From Neisseria sp. Marseille-Q6792 (GTDB taxonomy: Bacteria; Pseudomonadota; Gammaproteobacteria; Burkholderiales; Neisseriaceae), in contig NZ_OW969598.1 in NCBI RefSeq assembly GCF_943181435.1, positions 1,922,001-1,986,000 of the forward strand: 64,000 bases of DNA, in the 5' to 3' direction. This document shows, piece after piece, positions 20,085 through 29,615 of the stretch. The first letter of the stretch is position 1, and each line of letters begins with the position of its first letter. The notes below the pieces were generated by a model. It was given only the letters and a program-made list of their open reading frames with translations, did no database searches and was not told where the DNA came from. Position numbers and translations under genes: made by a program.

Positions 20085-21500
20085 TCTAGATTCCCACTTC
20101 CGTGGGAATGACGGCGGAGGGGTTGTTTGTCGATGAGTTATCGCAATCTAAAACTTCGGCATTTCCACAAAAAACAGCAACCCGAAACAGCAACTTAAAA
20201 ACAGCAACTTAAAAACAGAAATCCAAAAACAGCAACCTGTAATCCCGTCATTCCCGCGCAGGCGGGAATCCAGCGAGCCGTAGGATGGGCTTCAGCCCGC
20301 CATTTCCATCAATCCCACATTTCTACCGTTTTCATCGAATCCATCGAATCCGCCCCTTTCGACGACCCAGCCCTACGCAACTGAACCCGTCATTCCCACG
20401 AAAGTGGGAATCTAGAACGCGGGGTTTGAGCAACTGTTTTTATTCGATAAGTTTCTGTGCGGACAGGTCTGGATTCCCGCCTGCGCGGGAATGACGGTTC
20501 GGGTATTTCCACGCCCGCCCCGCGTTTGTAAACGGCAAGTGCATCAAAAATGCCGTCTGAAGGTTCAGACGGCATCTGTATCGGGGAATCAGCGAGCCGT
20601 AGGGTGTGCTTCAGCCCGCCATTTCCATCAATCCCACATTTCTACCGTTTTTATCGAATCCATCGAATCCGCCCCTTTCGACGCCCCAGCCCTACGCGAC
20701 TGAACCGTCATTCCCACGAAAGTGGGAATCTAGAACGCAGGGTTTGGGCAACTGTTTTTATCCGATAAGTTTCTGTGCGGACAGGTCTAGATTCCCGCCT
20801 GCGCGGGAATGACGAATCCATCCATACGGAAACCTGCACCACGTCATTCCCACGAAAGTGGGAATCTAGAACACGGGGTTTGAGCAACTGTTTTTATCTG
20901 ATAAGTTTCTGTGCGGACAGGTCTGGATTCCCGCCTGCGCGGGAATGACGAGTTTCAAGATTGCGGTGTTGTCGGGAATGACGGTTCGGGTATTTCCCTA
21001 CGCCCGCCCCGCGCCTGTAAACGGCAAGTGCATCAAAAATGCCGTCTGAAACCGTTGGAAGCATCGGAAGCGTTGGAGTCGATGAATCGTGTGCTTCAGC
21101 CCGCCATTTCCATCAATCCCACATTTTTACCGTTTTCATTGAGTCCATCGAATCCGCCCCTTTCGACAATCTGACCCTATGCAACTGAACCGTCATTCCC
21201 ACGAAAGTGGGAATCTAGAACACGGGGTTTGAGCAACTGTTTTTATTCGATAAGTTTCTGTGCGGACAGGTCTGGATTCCCGCCTGCGCGGGAATGACGG
21301 ATTTCAAGATTACGGTGTTGTCGGAACGCAACTGAACCGTCATTCCCACGAAAGTGGGAATCTAGAATCTCGGGGTTTCAGTCATTTCCGATAGATTCCC
21401 GCCGCGTCGGGGGTCTGGATTCCCGCCTGCGCGGGAATGACGGGTTTCAAGATTACGGTGTTGTCGGGAATGACGGTTCGGGTATTTCCCTACGCCTGTC
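20085..21500. repeat. Neisserial intergenic mosaic repeats (dRS3 units with RS spacers)
   Basis: A tandem mosaic of 20-bp dRS3 units (ATTCCC-N8-GGGAAT), alternating between CGCGCAGG-type and ACGAAAGT-type cores. The segments between recur, for example the phrase beginning AACTGTTTTTATTCGATAAG and the paragraph starting AGCCCGCCATTTCCATCAAT. Short ORFs here are by-products. A DUS hairpin lies at 20548-20577. dRS3 copies are known sites for recombination and for filamentous prophage integration. Confidence 0.85.
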
Positions 21501-21528
21501 CTGCGCCTGTAAACGGCGAGTGCATCAA

Positions 21529-21557
21529 AAATGCCGTCTGAAGGTTCAGACGGCATC
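21529..21557 (-). terminator. DUS-pair terminator of opa
   Basis: ATGCCGTCTGAA, two bases, TTCAGACGGCAT, located 13 bases past the opa stop on the minus strand. Confidence 0.7.
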
Positions 21558-21569
21558 GGTATCGGGGAA

Positions 21570-22313
21570 TCAGAAGCGGTAGCGCACGCCCAATGAGGCT
21601 TCGTGGGTTTTGAAGCGGGTGTTTTCCAAGTGTCCCCAGTAGTGGTAGCGGTATCCGGTGTCCAAGGTTAGGTTGGGTGTGATGTCTATGCCTACGCCTG
21701 CTACCGCGCCGAAGCCCACGCGGCGGATGCTGCGGCTTTGGTGGATGGGGTCGTGGGCATTGGTCGGTCCTCGTTTGATATTGTTAATGGTAACGGTTAC
21801 TTGGTCTTCTACAGCAATGCTGTGTTTGATTTTGCCTAAACCAACCCGTGCACCGACATAGGGTTTGAAGCGGGTGCCGGTATCGAAATCGTAGATGGCA
21901 GAGATGCCGTAGTTGGATTCGGCTTTGAATGTGCCTTTGTCGGTGTGGTCTATTTCTGTTTTGGCTGTAACAGCAGGACTATATTGTTTTGTTTGTTCTG
22001 CATGAATATGCTTGCCATGTCTCCAGGTATTGTAGCGGGCGTAATCGAGGGCGATGCGCCAGTTGCCGAAATCGTAGCCGACGGAAAGGCGGGGGTGGGT
22101 GGAATGGGTTTTGATGTCGCGAGAGTCGTCGAAGATTTTGGCGTTGTCGGCGGGATAATCGTGGGTAATGTGTTCGTAGGCGTAGGCTAAATCTGCCTGC
22201 ACATACGGGCCGCGGCCATTGTCTTCACTTGCCGCCTGCGCTGCGGAAGAGAAGAGAAGAGAAGAGAAGAGAAGAGAAGAGAAGAGAAGGGTTTTTTTGG
22301 GGGCTGGATTCAT
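21570..22313 (-). CDS. opa: Opacity-family outer-membrane adhesin, phase ON
   Basis: A 247-residue eight-stranded barrel adhesin. The signal peptide is built from the pentamer CTCTT, eight full copies at 22247-22286, giving the repeating LLFSS sequence before AAQAA. The frame runs intact through the repeat to the C-terminal phenylalanine, so the gene is in the ON state. Surface-loop regions (about residues 55-110 and 150-195) are the variable parts that decide CEACAM binding. The conserved barrel strand [22 protein letters not shown] and C-terminal SLGVRYRF (each under 25 residues, the first at about 207-228) fit the family. Confidence 0.92.
   Translation of the reverse strand: MNPAPKKTLLFSSLLFSSLLFSSAAQAASEDNGRGPYVQADLAYAYEHITHDYPADNAKIFDDSRDIKTHSTHPRLSVGYDFGNWRIALDYARYNTWRHGKHIHAEQTKQYSPAVTAKTEIDHTDKGTFKAESNYGISAIYDFDTGTRFKPYVGARVGLGKIKHSIAVEDQVTVTINNIKRGPTNAHDPIHQSRSIRRVGFGAVAGVGIDITPNLTLDTGYRYHYWGHLENTRFKTHEASLGVRYRF
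22247..22286 (-). repeat. CTCTT pentamer tract controlling opa phase variation
   Basis: Eight complete AAGAG units on the plus strand (CTCTT on the coding strand), within the signal-peptide codons. Gain or loss of units by slipped-strand mispairing changes the reading frame. Confidence 0.93.
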
Positions 22314-22469
22314 TTTCGGCTCCGTATTCGGTTTAACTGATTAAAAGAGAACGATTTTCACTGATGGTTCAAGGGCGGATTGTATCGGGTTTGGGGCGAT
22401 GTTTCAACACATAGGACCGCGCCTGCTGCGCGCTTTATGCGTTTGGTGCGTTCGGCGGCGGGAAATTTG

Positions 22470-23590
22470 CCTGCTTTTTCCGCGTCGGGCGGGAATCTAG
22501 AACGTGGAATCTAAGAAACCGTTTTATTCGATAAGTTTCCGTGCCAAAGGGTCTGGATTCCCGCCTGCGCGGGAATGACGGTTCAGTTGCATAGGGTCGG
22601 ATTGCCGAAAGGGGAGGATTAGATGGATTCGATGAAAACGGTAGAAATGTGGGATTGATGGAAACGGCGGGCTGAAGCCCCCTGCGGTTACTGTCAGGTT
22701 TCGGTTATGTTGGAATTTCGGGAAACTTATGAATCGTCATTCCCGCGCAGGCGGGAATCTAGTCTGTTCGGTTTCAGTTATTTCCGATAAATTTCTGCTG
22801 CTTTTTATTTCTAGATTCCCACTTTCGTGGGAATGACGGTTCAGTTGCTACGGTTACTGTCAGGTTTCGGTTATGTTGGAATTTCGGGAAACTTATGAAT
22901 TGTCATTCCCGCGCAGGCGGGAATCTAGTCTGTTCGGTTTCAGTTATTTCCGATAAATTCCTGCTGCTTTTTATTTCTAGATTCCCACTTTTGTGGGAAT
23001 GACGGCGGGGCGGATAAATCCTTGCAATCTAAAATTTCGTCATTTCTATAAAATAGCAACCCGAAACAGCAACTTAAAAACAGCAACTTAAAAACAGCAA
23101 CCCAAAAACAGAAACCCGAAACAGCAACCTGAAACCCCGTCATTCCCGCGCAGGCGGGAATCTAGTCTGTTCGGTTTCAGTTATTTCCGATAAATTTCTG
23201 CTGCTTTTTATTTCTAGATTCCCACTTCCGTGGGAATGACGGTTCAGTTGCTGCGGTTACTGTCAGGTTTCGGTTATGTTGGAATTTCGGGAAACTTATG
23301 AATTGTCATTCCCGCGCAGGCGGGAATCCAGACATTCAATGCTAAGGCAATTTATCGGGAATGACTGAAACTCAAAAAAACTGGATTCCCACTTTCGTGG
23401 GAATGACGGCAGAGCGGCTTCTGTTGCTCCCGATAAATGCCGCAATCTCAAATCCCGTCATTCCCGCGCAGGCGGGAATCTAGTCTGTTCGGTTTCAGTT
23501 ATTTCCGATAAATTCCTGCTGCTTTTTATTTCTAGATTCCCACTTTTGTGGGAATGACGGCGGGGCGGATAAATCCTTGCAATCTAAAAT
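22470..23590. repeat. dRS3/RS mosaic repeat field upstream of lspA
   Basis: More dRS3 units plus at least three near-identical copies of a ~150-bp block containing TTCGGTTTCAGTTATTTCCG. A stretch at about 23050-23140 repeats ACAGCAACTTAAAA. No gene is supported. The field separates opa from the lspA promoter region. Confidence 0.85.
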
Positions 23591-23815
23591 CTCGGCATTT
23601 CCAATAAATTTCATATTTTTCATTTCATTATTCTCAATCACTTATTGCCCGAAGGTCGGTTTGTATCGGCCAGTAAAAATCCGTCTCTTAATCGGCCGGC
23701 GGTTTTGCCCGATTTTTTTGGGTGCATTAAGCGTTTCAGACGGCATTTGCCGTTTCGGGTACAGGCAGGGGGTTTTCGGGTAAAATGGCACTCTTTTATC
23801 CGGTTGTTGAAAAAT

Positions 23816-24310
23816 ATGTCTTCATCTGTTTCAAGTAAAACGCGCTATTGGGTATTGGCACTTGCCGCCATCGTGCTGGATCAGTGGTCGAAGTGGGCGG
23901 TGCTGTCGTCGTTTCAGTATCGGGAACGCGTCAATGTCATTCCTTCGTTTTTCGATCTGACCTTGGTGTACAACCCGGGCGCGGCGTTCAGCTTCCTTGC
24001 CGATCAGGGCGGCTGGCAGAAATACTTTTTTTTGGTGCTGGCGGTGGCGGTGAGCGCGTATTTGGTACGCGCTATCTTGCGCGACGAGTTTGCAGCCCTC
24101 GGAAAAATCGGGGCGGCAATGATTATCGGCGGTGCGTTGGGCAACGTTATCGACCGCCTGATACACGGTCATGTCGTCGATTTCTTATTGTTTTATTGGC
24201 AAAATTGGTTTTATCCCGCCTTTAATATTGCCGACAGCTTTATCTGCGTCGGTGCGGTGTTGGCAGTGTTGGACAATATCGTCCATCGCAAAGATGGCAA
24301 AAAAACGTGA
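23816..24310 (+). CDS. lspA: Lipoprotein signal peptidase (signal peptidase II)
   Basis: A 164-residue inner-membrane aspartyl protease that cleaves lipoprotein signal peptides after lipid attachment. Four hydrophobic segments and the two catalytic aspartate motifs, GNVIDRLIHGHVVDF and FNIADSFICVGA, are present. ATG 23816 is chosen because the longer frame runs into repeat DNA. The ispH gene follows 29 bp later, with a DUS between. Confidence 0.94.
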   Translation: MSSSVSSKTRYWVLALAAIVLDQWSKWAVLSSFQYRERVNVIPSFFDLTLVYNPGAAFSFLADQGGWQKYFFLVLAVAVSAYLVRAILRDEFAALGKIGAAMIIGGALGNVIDRLIHGHVVDFLLFYWQNWFYPAFNIADSFICVGAVLAVLDNIVHRKDGKKT

Positions 24311-24339
24311 ATGCCGTCTGAACACGGAATGCAAAACTT

Positions 24340-25308
24340 ATGAACGGAAAAACCATCATCCTTGCCAATCCGCGCGGCTTCTGCGCCGGTGTGGATCGGG
24401 CAATCAGTATTGTCGAACGTGCTTTGGAAGAATTCGGCGCACCGATTTATGTGCGCCACGAAGTCGTTCACAACAAATTCGTCGTGGACAACCTGCGTGA
24501 AAAAGGCGCGGTGTTTATCGAAGACTTGGCGGAAGTGCCTCGGGGCGCGACGCTGATTTATTCGGCACACGGCGTATCGAAGGCAGTGCAGCAGGAAGCG
24601 GCGGAACGTGGTTTCCGGGTATTTGATGCGACTTGCCCGCTGGTTACGAAAGTGCATAAGGAAGTCGCCCGACTGGATGCCCAAGACTGCGAAATCATCA
24701 TGATCGGGCATAAGGGACACGTCGAGGTTGAAGGAACGATGGGGCAGCTTGCACCGGGCAAAATGCTTTTGGTCGAAACGGTCGGAGATGTGGCAAAACT
24801 CGAAGTCAGAAACCCCGACAAACTCGCCTATGTCAGCCAGACCACGCTCTCTGTCGATGAAACCAAAGACATCATCGCCGCGCTGAACGCGCGTTTCCCC
24901 AATATCCGCAATCCGCACAAGGAAGACATCTGCTATGCGACGACCAACCGGCAAACCGCCGTCAAAGAGTTGGCGGAACAGTGCGACATCGTGATTGTGG
25001 TCGGTTCGCCCAATTCGTCCAACAGCAACCGCTTGCGCGAAGTGGCGGCAGGCATCGGAACCGATGCGTATATGGTGGATAATGCGGGCTACCTGCAACG
25101 CGCGTGGTTTGAGGGCAAAAACAAAGTCGGCGTAACGGCAGGCGCGTCCGCGCCCGAAGTGTTGGTGCAGGAAGTACTGGCAACCATACGCGGGTGGGGG
25201 CATGAAACCGTACGCGAAGGGGAGGGTGCGGAAGAAAGCATCGTGTTCGTCCTGCCCAAAGAGCTACGCCGCGAGGGTGAAACCAAACCCGATTTGTGCA
25301 AACGTTGA
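24340..25308 (+). CDS. ispH: 4-hydroxy-3-methylbut-2-enyl diphosphate reductase
   Basis: A 322-residue iron-sulfur enzyme, last step of the MEP isoprenoid pathway. The three cluster cysteines are in [23 protein letters not shown] and [20 protein letters not shown] [14 protein letters not shown]. Substrate-binding histidines HEVVHNK and [10 protein letters not shown] are seen. The lspA-ispH pairing is common in proteobacteria. A DUS terminator follows at 25336. Confidence 0.95.
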   Translation: MNGKTIILANPRGFCAGVDRAISIVERALEEFGAPIYVRHEVVHNKFVVDNLREKGAVFIEDLAEVPRGATLIYSAHGVSKAVQQEAAERGFRVFDATCPLVTKVHKEVARLDAQDCEIIMIGHKGHVEVEGTMGQLAPGKMLLVETVGDVAKLEVRNPDKLAYVSQTTLSVDETKDIIAALNARFPNIRNPHKEDICYATTNRQTAVKELAEQCDIVIVVGSPNSSNSNRLREVAAGIGTDAYMVDNAGYLQRAWFEGKNKVGVTAGASAPEVLVQEVLATIRGWGHETVREGEGAEESIVFVLPKELRREGETKPDLCKR

Positions 25309-25335
25309 GCAAGCGTTGAATGTTTGGGCAATACA

Positions 25336-25370
25336 AATGCCGTCTGAACAGGCTTCAGACGGCATTTTTG
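25336..25370. terminator. DUS-pair terminator between ispH and the HAD phosphatase gene
   Basis: Inverted DUS pair with a five-base loop and T run, serving convergent genes. Confidence 0.85.
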
Positions 25371-25394
25371 CCGCGTGCCGGATGCGGAAACCGA

Positions 25395-26054
25395 TCAGGC
25401 GTAATGCTGTGCAAGAAAACCGGGCAGTTCGGACAAACCGTCCAATACGGCGAGATGCGGTGCGCTAAGGAGCTGTTCGCGCGAATGTGCGCCGGTGGCA
25501 ATGCCGACTGCCGTCGCCCCCGCGTTTGCCGCCATATGCAGGTCGTGCGCCGTATCGCCGACGACCAATGCTTCTTTCGGGTCGAGTCCCAGTTCGCCGC
25601 AAAGTCTGAATACCATTTCGGGCGAGGGTTTGGAGGGATATTCCCCCGCGCAGGCGGTGGCGAGCCAATAGCTGCCGGTGGCGGTTTGGCTGATGGCTCC
25701 GTCCAAGCCCGCCCGCCCTTTGCCTGTGGCGACGGCAAGCCAGTATCCTTGCGCTTTGAGCTTGTCCAGACAGGGCAGTGCCTGAGGAAATAAGGACATA
25801 TTGCGGTTGTTGGGATTGAGGTAATGTGCGGAATAGGTGCGCGCGATGTCGGCAACGGTAGCTTCAGACGGCATTTCGAGCAGGGTGCGGATGATTTCGG
25901 GCAGGCTGTAGCCAATCAGGCTGCGGACGCGTTCCGCTTCGGGCGGCGGAAAACCGCATTCGGCGAAGCTGCGGCGCATGGTATCGATGATGGGTTGGGT
26001 TGTATCGGCAAGCGTGCCGTCCCAGTCGAAGATGATGAGTTTGGGCGGGGTCAT
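25395..26054 (-). CDS. HAD-superfamily phosphatase (phosphoglycolate-phosphatase-like)
   Basis: A 219-residue HAD subfamily IA hydrolase. Motif I is FDWDGTLADT (9-18), motif II is VATGKG, motif III is the lysine in KPSPEM, and motif IV is VVGDTAHD. A helical cap lies between motifs I and II. An in-frame DUS encodes MPSE near residue 61. Related proteins act on phosphoglycolate, or on pyrophosphate in PpaX; substrate is not clear from sequence. Confidence 0.85.
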   Translation of the reverse strand: MTPPKLIIFDWDGTLADTTQPIIDTMRRSFAECGFPPPEAERVRSLIGYSLPEIIRTLLEMPSEATVADIARTYSAHYLNPNNRNMSLFPQALPCLDKLKAQGYWLAVATGKGRAGLDGAISQTATGSYWLATACAGEYPSKPSPEMVFRLCGELGLDPKEALVVGDTAHDLHMAANAGATAVGIATGAHSREQLLSAPHLAVLDGLSELPGFLAQHYA

Positions 26055-26173
26055 AGCAGGTTGTTTGCAGTAAAAAAGCAGATTTTATGCGGAAAACGCA
26101 GACGTGTCGCATTTTCGACAAAATTTGTCGGCTGAGCGATATGTTTTTCCGAACAAGCCGCGTTGTGCTTTAT

Positions 26174-26200
26174 TAAAATAGAACCATTATCATTTATGTG
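26174..26200. promoter_or_regulatory. Fur-box-like sequence upstream of the siderophore receptor
   Basis: The minus strand reads ATAAATGATAATGGTTCTAT. It contains a perfect GATAAT hexamer in a partly symmetrical setting, close to the expected start of transcription. The match to the 19-bp Fur consensus is partial. Confidence 0.4.
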
Positions 26201-26201
26201 A

Positions 26202-28370
26202 ATGGGACAGTTTATGTCAGTTTTCCGCATCAATATGACCGCCGCCACGGTTTTGGCAGCACTTTCGTCTTCGGTTTTTGCCGCACAAACGGCAGATTTG
26301 GAAACCGTCCACATCAAAGGGCAGCGTTCTTACAACGCGATTGCCACCGAGAAAAACGGCGATTACAGCTCGTTTGCCGCCACCGTCGGTACAAAAATCC
26401 CCGCTTCTTTGCGCGAAATTCCGCAATCCGTCAGTATCATCACCAACCAGCAGGTCAAAGACCGCAATGTTGACACCTTCGACCAACTGGCACGCAAAAC
26501 GCCCGGCCTGCGCGTGTTGAGCAACGACGACGGACGCTCTTCGGTTTATGCGCGTGGTTACGAATACAGCGAATACAACATCGACGGCCTGCCCGCGCAG
26601 ATGCAGAGTATCAACGGCACGCTGCCCAACCTGTTCGCCTTCGACCGTGTGGAAGTGATGCGCGGGCCGAGCGGACTGTTCGACAGCAGCGGCGAGATGG
26701 GCGGTATCGTGAATCTGGTGCGCAAACGCCCGACCAAAGCGTTCCAAGGTCATGTTGCGGCAGGGTTCGGTACGCACAAACAATATAAAGCCGAGGCGGA
26801 CGTATCGGGCAGCCTCAATTCAGACGGCAGCGTGCGCGGCCGCGTGATGGCGCAGACCATCGGCGCGTCTCCCCGTCCTGCTGAGAAAAACAACCACCAT
26901 GAAACCTTCTATGCGGCAGCGGATTGGGACATCAACCCCGATACGGTTTTGGGCGCGGGCTATCTTTACCAGCAACGCCACCTCGCGCCGTACAACGGCC
27001 TGCCTGCCAATGCCGACGGCAAATTACCGTCCCTGCCGCAACACGTATTTGTCGGCGCGGATTGGAACCGATTCAAAATGAACAGCCACGACGTGTTCGC
27101 CGATTTGAAACATTACTTCGGCAACGGCGGTTACGGCAAAGTCGGTATGCGCTATTCCGACCGCAATGCCGACTCCAACTATGCCTTTGCCGGCAGCAAG
27201 CTGGGCATGAAAACCCCGGCAGGCCGCCCGGGCTGCAATACGGCTGACGACAAAGCCTGCGCGGTGGGTTTGGGTACAGAAATCAAACAAAAAGCCCTCG
27301 CGTTTGACGCCAGCTACAGCCGGCCTTTCCGCTTGGGCAATACGGCCAACGAATTTGTCATTGGCGCCGATTACAACCGTTTCCGCAGCACCAACGAACA
27401 AGGCCGTACTACTTTATATGCACGCGGCGGCCTGGCTTTAAACGAGTTCCGCAGCATACCGCAGGTTGATTTGATTGCCAACGCGCGCAAAGGCGTGCGC
27501 GGTTACAGCCATACCGTCGCTACCGAAAACCTCGACGAATTCGGCATTTACGGCAAATCCGTCTTCCATCCGGTCGACGGGCTGTCGCTCATCGGCGGCG
27601 GACGTTTGGGACACTACAAAATCGAAGCGGGCGAAGGCGACGAGTTGCACAAAGCCAGCAAAACCAAGTTCACCGGCTACGCAGGCGCGGTTTACGACTT
27701 GAACGACAACAACAGCCTCTACCTGAGCCTGTCCCAGCTCTACACACCGCAAACCAACCTCGATGCCGACGGCAAGCTGCTCAAACCGCGCCAAGGCAAC
27801 CAGTTTGAAGTCGGCTACAAAGGCAGCTACATGGACGACCGCCTCAATACCCGAGTTTCGTTCTACCGCATGAAGGATAAAAACGCCGCCGCACCGTTGA
27901 ACCCGAAAGACCGCAACACCCGTTACGCCGCATTGGGCGAGCGCGTGATGGAAGGCGTTGAGACCGAAATCAGCGGCGCGGTTACACCGAAATGGCAAAT
28001 CCATGCAGGTTACAGCTATCTGCACAGCCAAATCAAAGCCGCCTCCAATTCGCGCGACGACGGCATCTTCCTGCTGATGCCCAAACACAGCGCGAACCTG
28101 TGGACAACTTACCAAGTTACGTCCGGGCTGACCATCGGCGGCGGCGTGAACGCGATGAGCGGCATTACTTCATCTGCAGGGATGCATGCAGGCGGTTATG
28201 CCACGTTCGATGCGATGGCGGTATACCGCTTCACGCCCAAGCTGAAGCTGCAAATCAACGCCGACAACATCTTCAACCGCCATTACTACGCCCGCGTCGG
28301 CGGCGCAAACACCTTTAACATTCCCGGTTCGGAGCGCAGCCTGACGGCAAACCTGCGTTACAGTTTTTAA
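26202..28370 (+). CDS. TonB-dependent ferric-siderophore receptor
   Basis: A 722-residue outer-membrane receptor (718 if the second ATG at 26214 is used). A signal peptide precedes a TonB-box-like ETVHIKG. The plug domain carries REIPQSVSIITNQQVKDR and DRVEVMRGPSGL, and a 22-strand barrel ends in the aromatic LRYSF. The PQSVSIIT form of the plug is typical of hydroxamate or pyoverdine-type siderophore receptors (FhuE/FpvA/FoxA), not of the transferrin or haemoglobin receptors. Followed by an esterase gene that fits siderophore use. No siderophore synthesis is seen, so a foreign siderophore is presumed. Confidence 0.9.
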   Translation: MGQFMSVFRINMTAATVLAALSSSVFAAQTADLETVHIKGQRSYNAIATEKNGDYSSFAATVGTKIPASLREIPQSVSIITNQQVKDRNVDTFDQLARKTPGLRVLSNDDGRSSVYARGYEYSEYNIDGLPAQMQSINGTLPNLFAFDRVEVMRGPSGLFDSSGEMGGIVNLVRKRPTKAFQGHVAAGFGTHKQYKAEADVSGSLNSDGSVRGRVMAQTIGASPRPAEKNNHHETFYAAADWDINPDTVLGAGYLYQQRHLAPYNGLPANADGKLPSLPQHVFVGADWNRFKMNSHDVFADLKHYFGNGGYGKVGMRYSDRNADSNYAFAGSKLGMKTPAGRPGCNTADDKACAVGLGTEIKQKALAFDASYSRPFRLGNTANEFVIGADYNRFRSTNEQGRTTLYARGGLALNEFRSIPQVDLIANARKGVRGYSHTVATENLDEFGIYGKSVFHPVDGLSLIGGGRLGHYKIEAGEGDELHKASKTKFTGYAGAVYDLNDNNSLYLSLSQLYTPQTNLDADGKLLKPRQGNQFEVGYKGSYMDDRLNTRVSFYRMKDKNAAAPLNPKDRNTRYAALGERVMEGVETEISGAVTPKWQIHAGYSYLHSQIKAASNSRDDGIFLLMPKHSANLWTTYQVTSGLTIGGGVNAMSGITSSAGMHAGGYATFDAMAVYRFTPKLKLQINADNIFNRHYYARVGGANTFNIPGSERSLTANLRYSF

Positions 28371-28556
28371 AGACCAATATGCCGTCTGAAACGGCAGCCG
28401 CAGCATCATCAAACCACAACAAGCTGCGCGGCATACCCTATGCTCTCACAACTGGAGTATGGCATTGCGAAGGAAAATAGACCGAACCGGCAGGCAGACC
28501 GCTTTGCCGGTTCGGTTTTACCGCTTGCCGCCAGTCTGACCCACAAGCCGAACATC

Positions 28557-29372
28557 ATGAAACCCATACCGACCGACACATTCCAACCTGCCATACTGCC
28601 CCAAGCCTTTGAAACCGAAATCAAATCCACCTGCACGGGGCGAATCTATCGGATTCAGACGGCAACACTCGGCGAAATGCCGTCTGAAGGCTATCCCGTC
28701 CTCTTCGTTTTGGACGGCGAAGCCTTTTTCCCCGCACTTTTCAACATCATGCAGTCGCTGATGCCCAACCCCGTTACCCGAAGCAACGCCCCCTGCCTGA
28801 TTATCGGTATTGGTTATGCCGGAGGAGGAGTGCGCGATTTGGTACAACGTGCCGCCGACTACACGCCGCCGCTTGGAGACAACGCCACAGCAGACGAACG
28901 GCAGCAGTTCGGACAGGCAGACCGCTTCGCCGCCTTTATCGACAGCGAGCTGACCGCCTTTTTAGAAAGCAAATACCGGCTGGACAAAAATGAAACCGCC
29001 GTATTCGGGCATTCGTTCGGCGCACTATTCGGACTGTATTCCCTGCTTTCCTACCGCCGTTTCAGACGGCATTGGCTCGTATCCCCCTCGATTTGGTGGC
29101 ACAACAGGCGGATACTCGACTTTATGCCGTCTGAAAACCGGCTGGACGGCATCGATGTCTGCCTCAACATCGGCGCGCTAGAACGGGGCAGCGATTGTAA
29201 ACGCAGGGAAGAACGCGACATGGCAGGGCAGGCCGAACAAATGGCGGCAGAGTTGGACAGGCGCGGGGCCGCTGTATCTTTCCGGGAATATCCGAATGCC
29301 AACCACGGCAATGTCCCGTTTCACTCGCTGACCGATTGCGTCGAATATTTGAGGAAGGCTTGGCAGAGGTAG
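28557..29372 (+). CDS. Alpha/beta-hydrolase esterase, ferric-siderophore esterase-like (Fes/IroE family)
   Basis: A 271-residue hydrolase. The nucleophile elbow is GHSFGALFG, preceded by FVLDGEAFF and IIGIGYAGG strands, and the likely catalytic histidine is in NANHGN near the end. Two in-frame DUS copies each encode MPSE. ATG 28557 is chosen because the upstream frame begins in DUS-rich leader. The position after the siderophore receptor suggests release of iron from, or trimming of, an imported siderophore; substrate inferred only. Confidence 0.8.
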   Translation: MKPIPTDTFQPAILPQAFETEIKSTCTGRIYRIQTATLGEMPSEGYPVLFVLDGEAFFPALFNIMQSLMPNPVTRSNAPCLIIGIGYAGGGVRDLVQRAADYTPPLGDNATADERQQFGQADRFAAFIDSELTAFLESKYRLDKNETAVFGHSFGALFGLYSLLSYRRFRRHWLVSPSIWWHNRRILDFMPSENRLDGIDVCLNIGALERGSDCKRREERDMAGQAEQMAAELDRRGAAVSFREYPNANHGNVPFHSLTDCVEYLRKAWQR

Positions 29373-29390
29373 GGAATCAGGGGTGGGCAT

Positions 29391-29528
29391 AAAAGGCTTA
29401 TCGCAAGGTTGGAAGCCAAGAAGACCAAAAAAGCCGTCATCGCCGCATTGATGCGTAGGCTTGCCGGTACGTACCACATAGACAAGAAAATCAAAGATGA
29501 CGGCTCATCGCGTTATAAACCAGCGTAA
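29391..29528 (+). pseudogene. Transposase C-terminal remnant, probably IS110/Piv family
   Basis: A 45-codon open segment without a start. It contains KKAVIAALMRRLAG, which resembles the conserved C-terminal helix of IS110/Piv recombinases (K..K..I.ALMRK). A related fragment lies at 46591. The match is by pattern memory only. Confidence 0.4.
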
Positions 29529-29615
29529 ATCCCGATAAGAAAAAAGGCATTTCTTTTGAAACACCCGCCTTGCCGCGTGTAAAATCCTTTCAATTGTAAG
29601 GATTATGTTATCGAT

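Noticed and set aside
20285..21556. Short proteins rich in PRKWESR or SRAGGNP
   Set aside because: They arise from dRS3 repeats in both directions and lack starts, domains or codon signal.
26202..28370. FetA/FrpB enterobactin receptor
   Set aside because: N-terminus and plug sequence differ from FetA as I recall it and match the FhuE/FpvA style instead.
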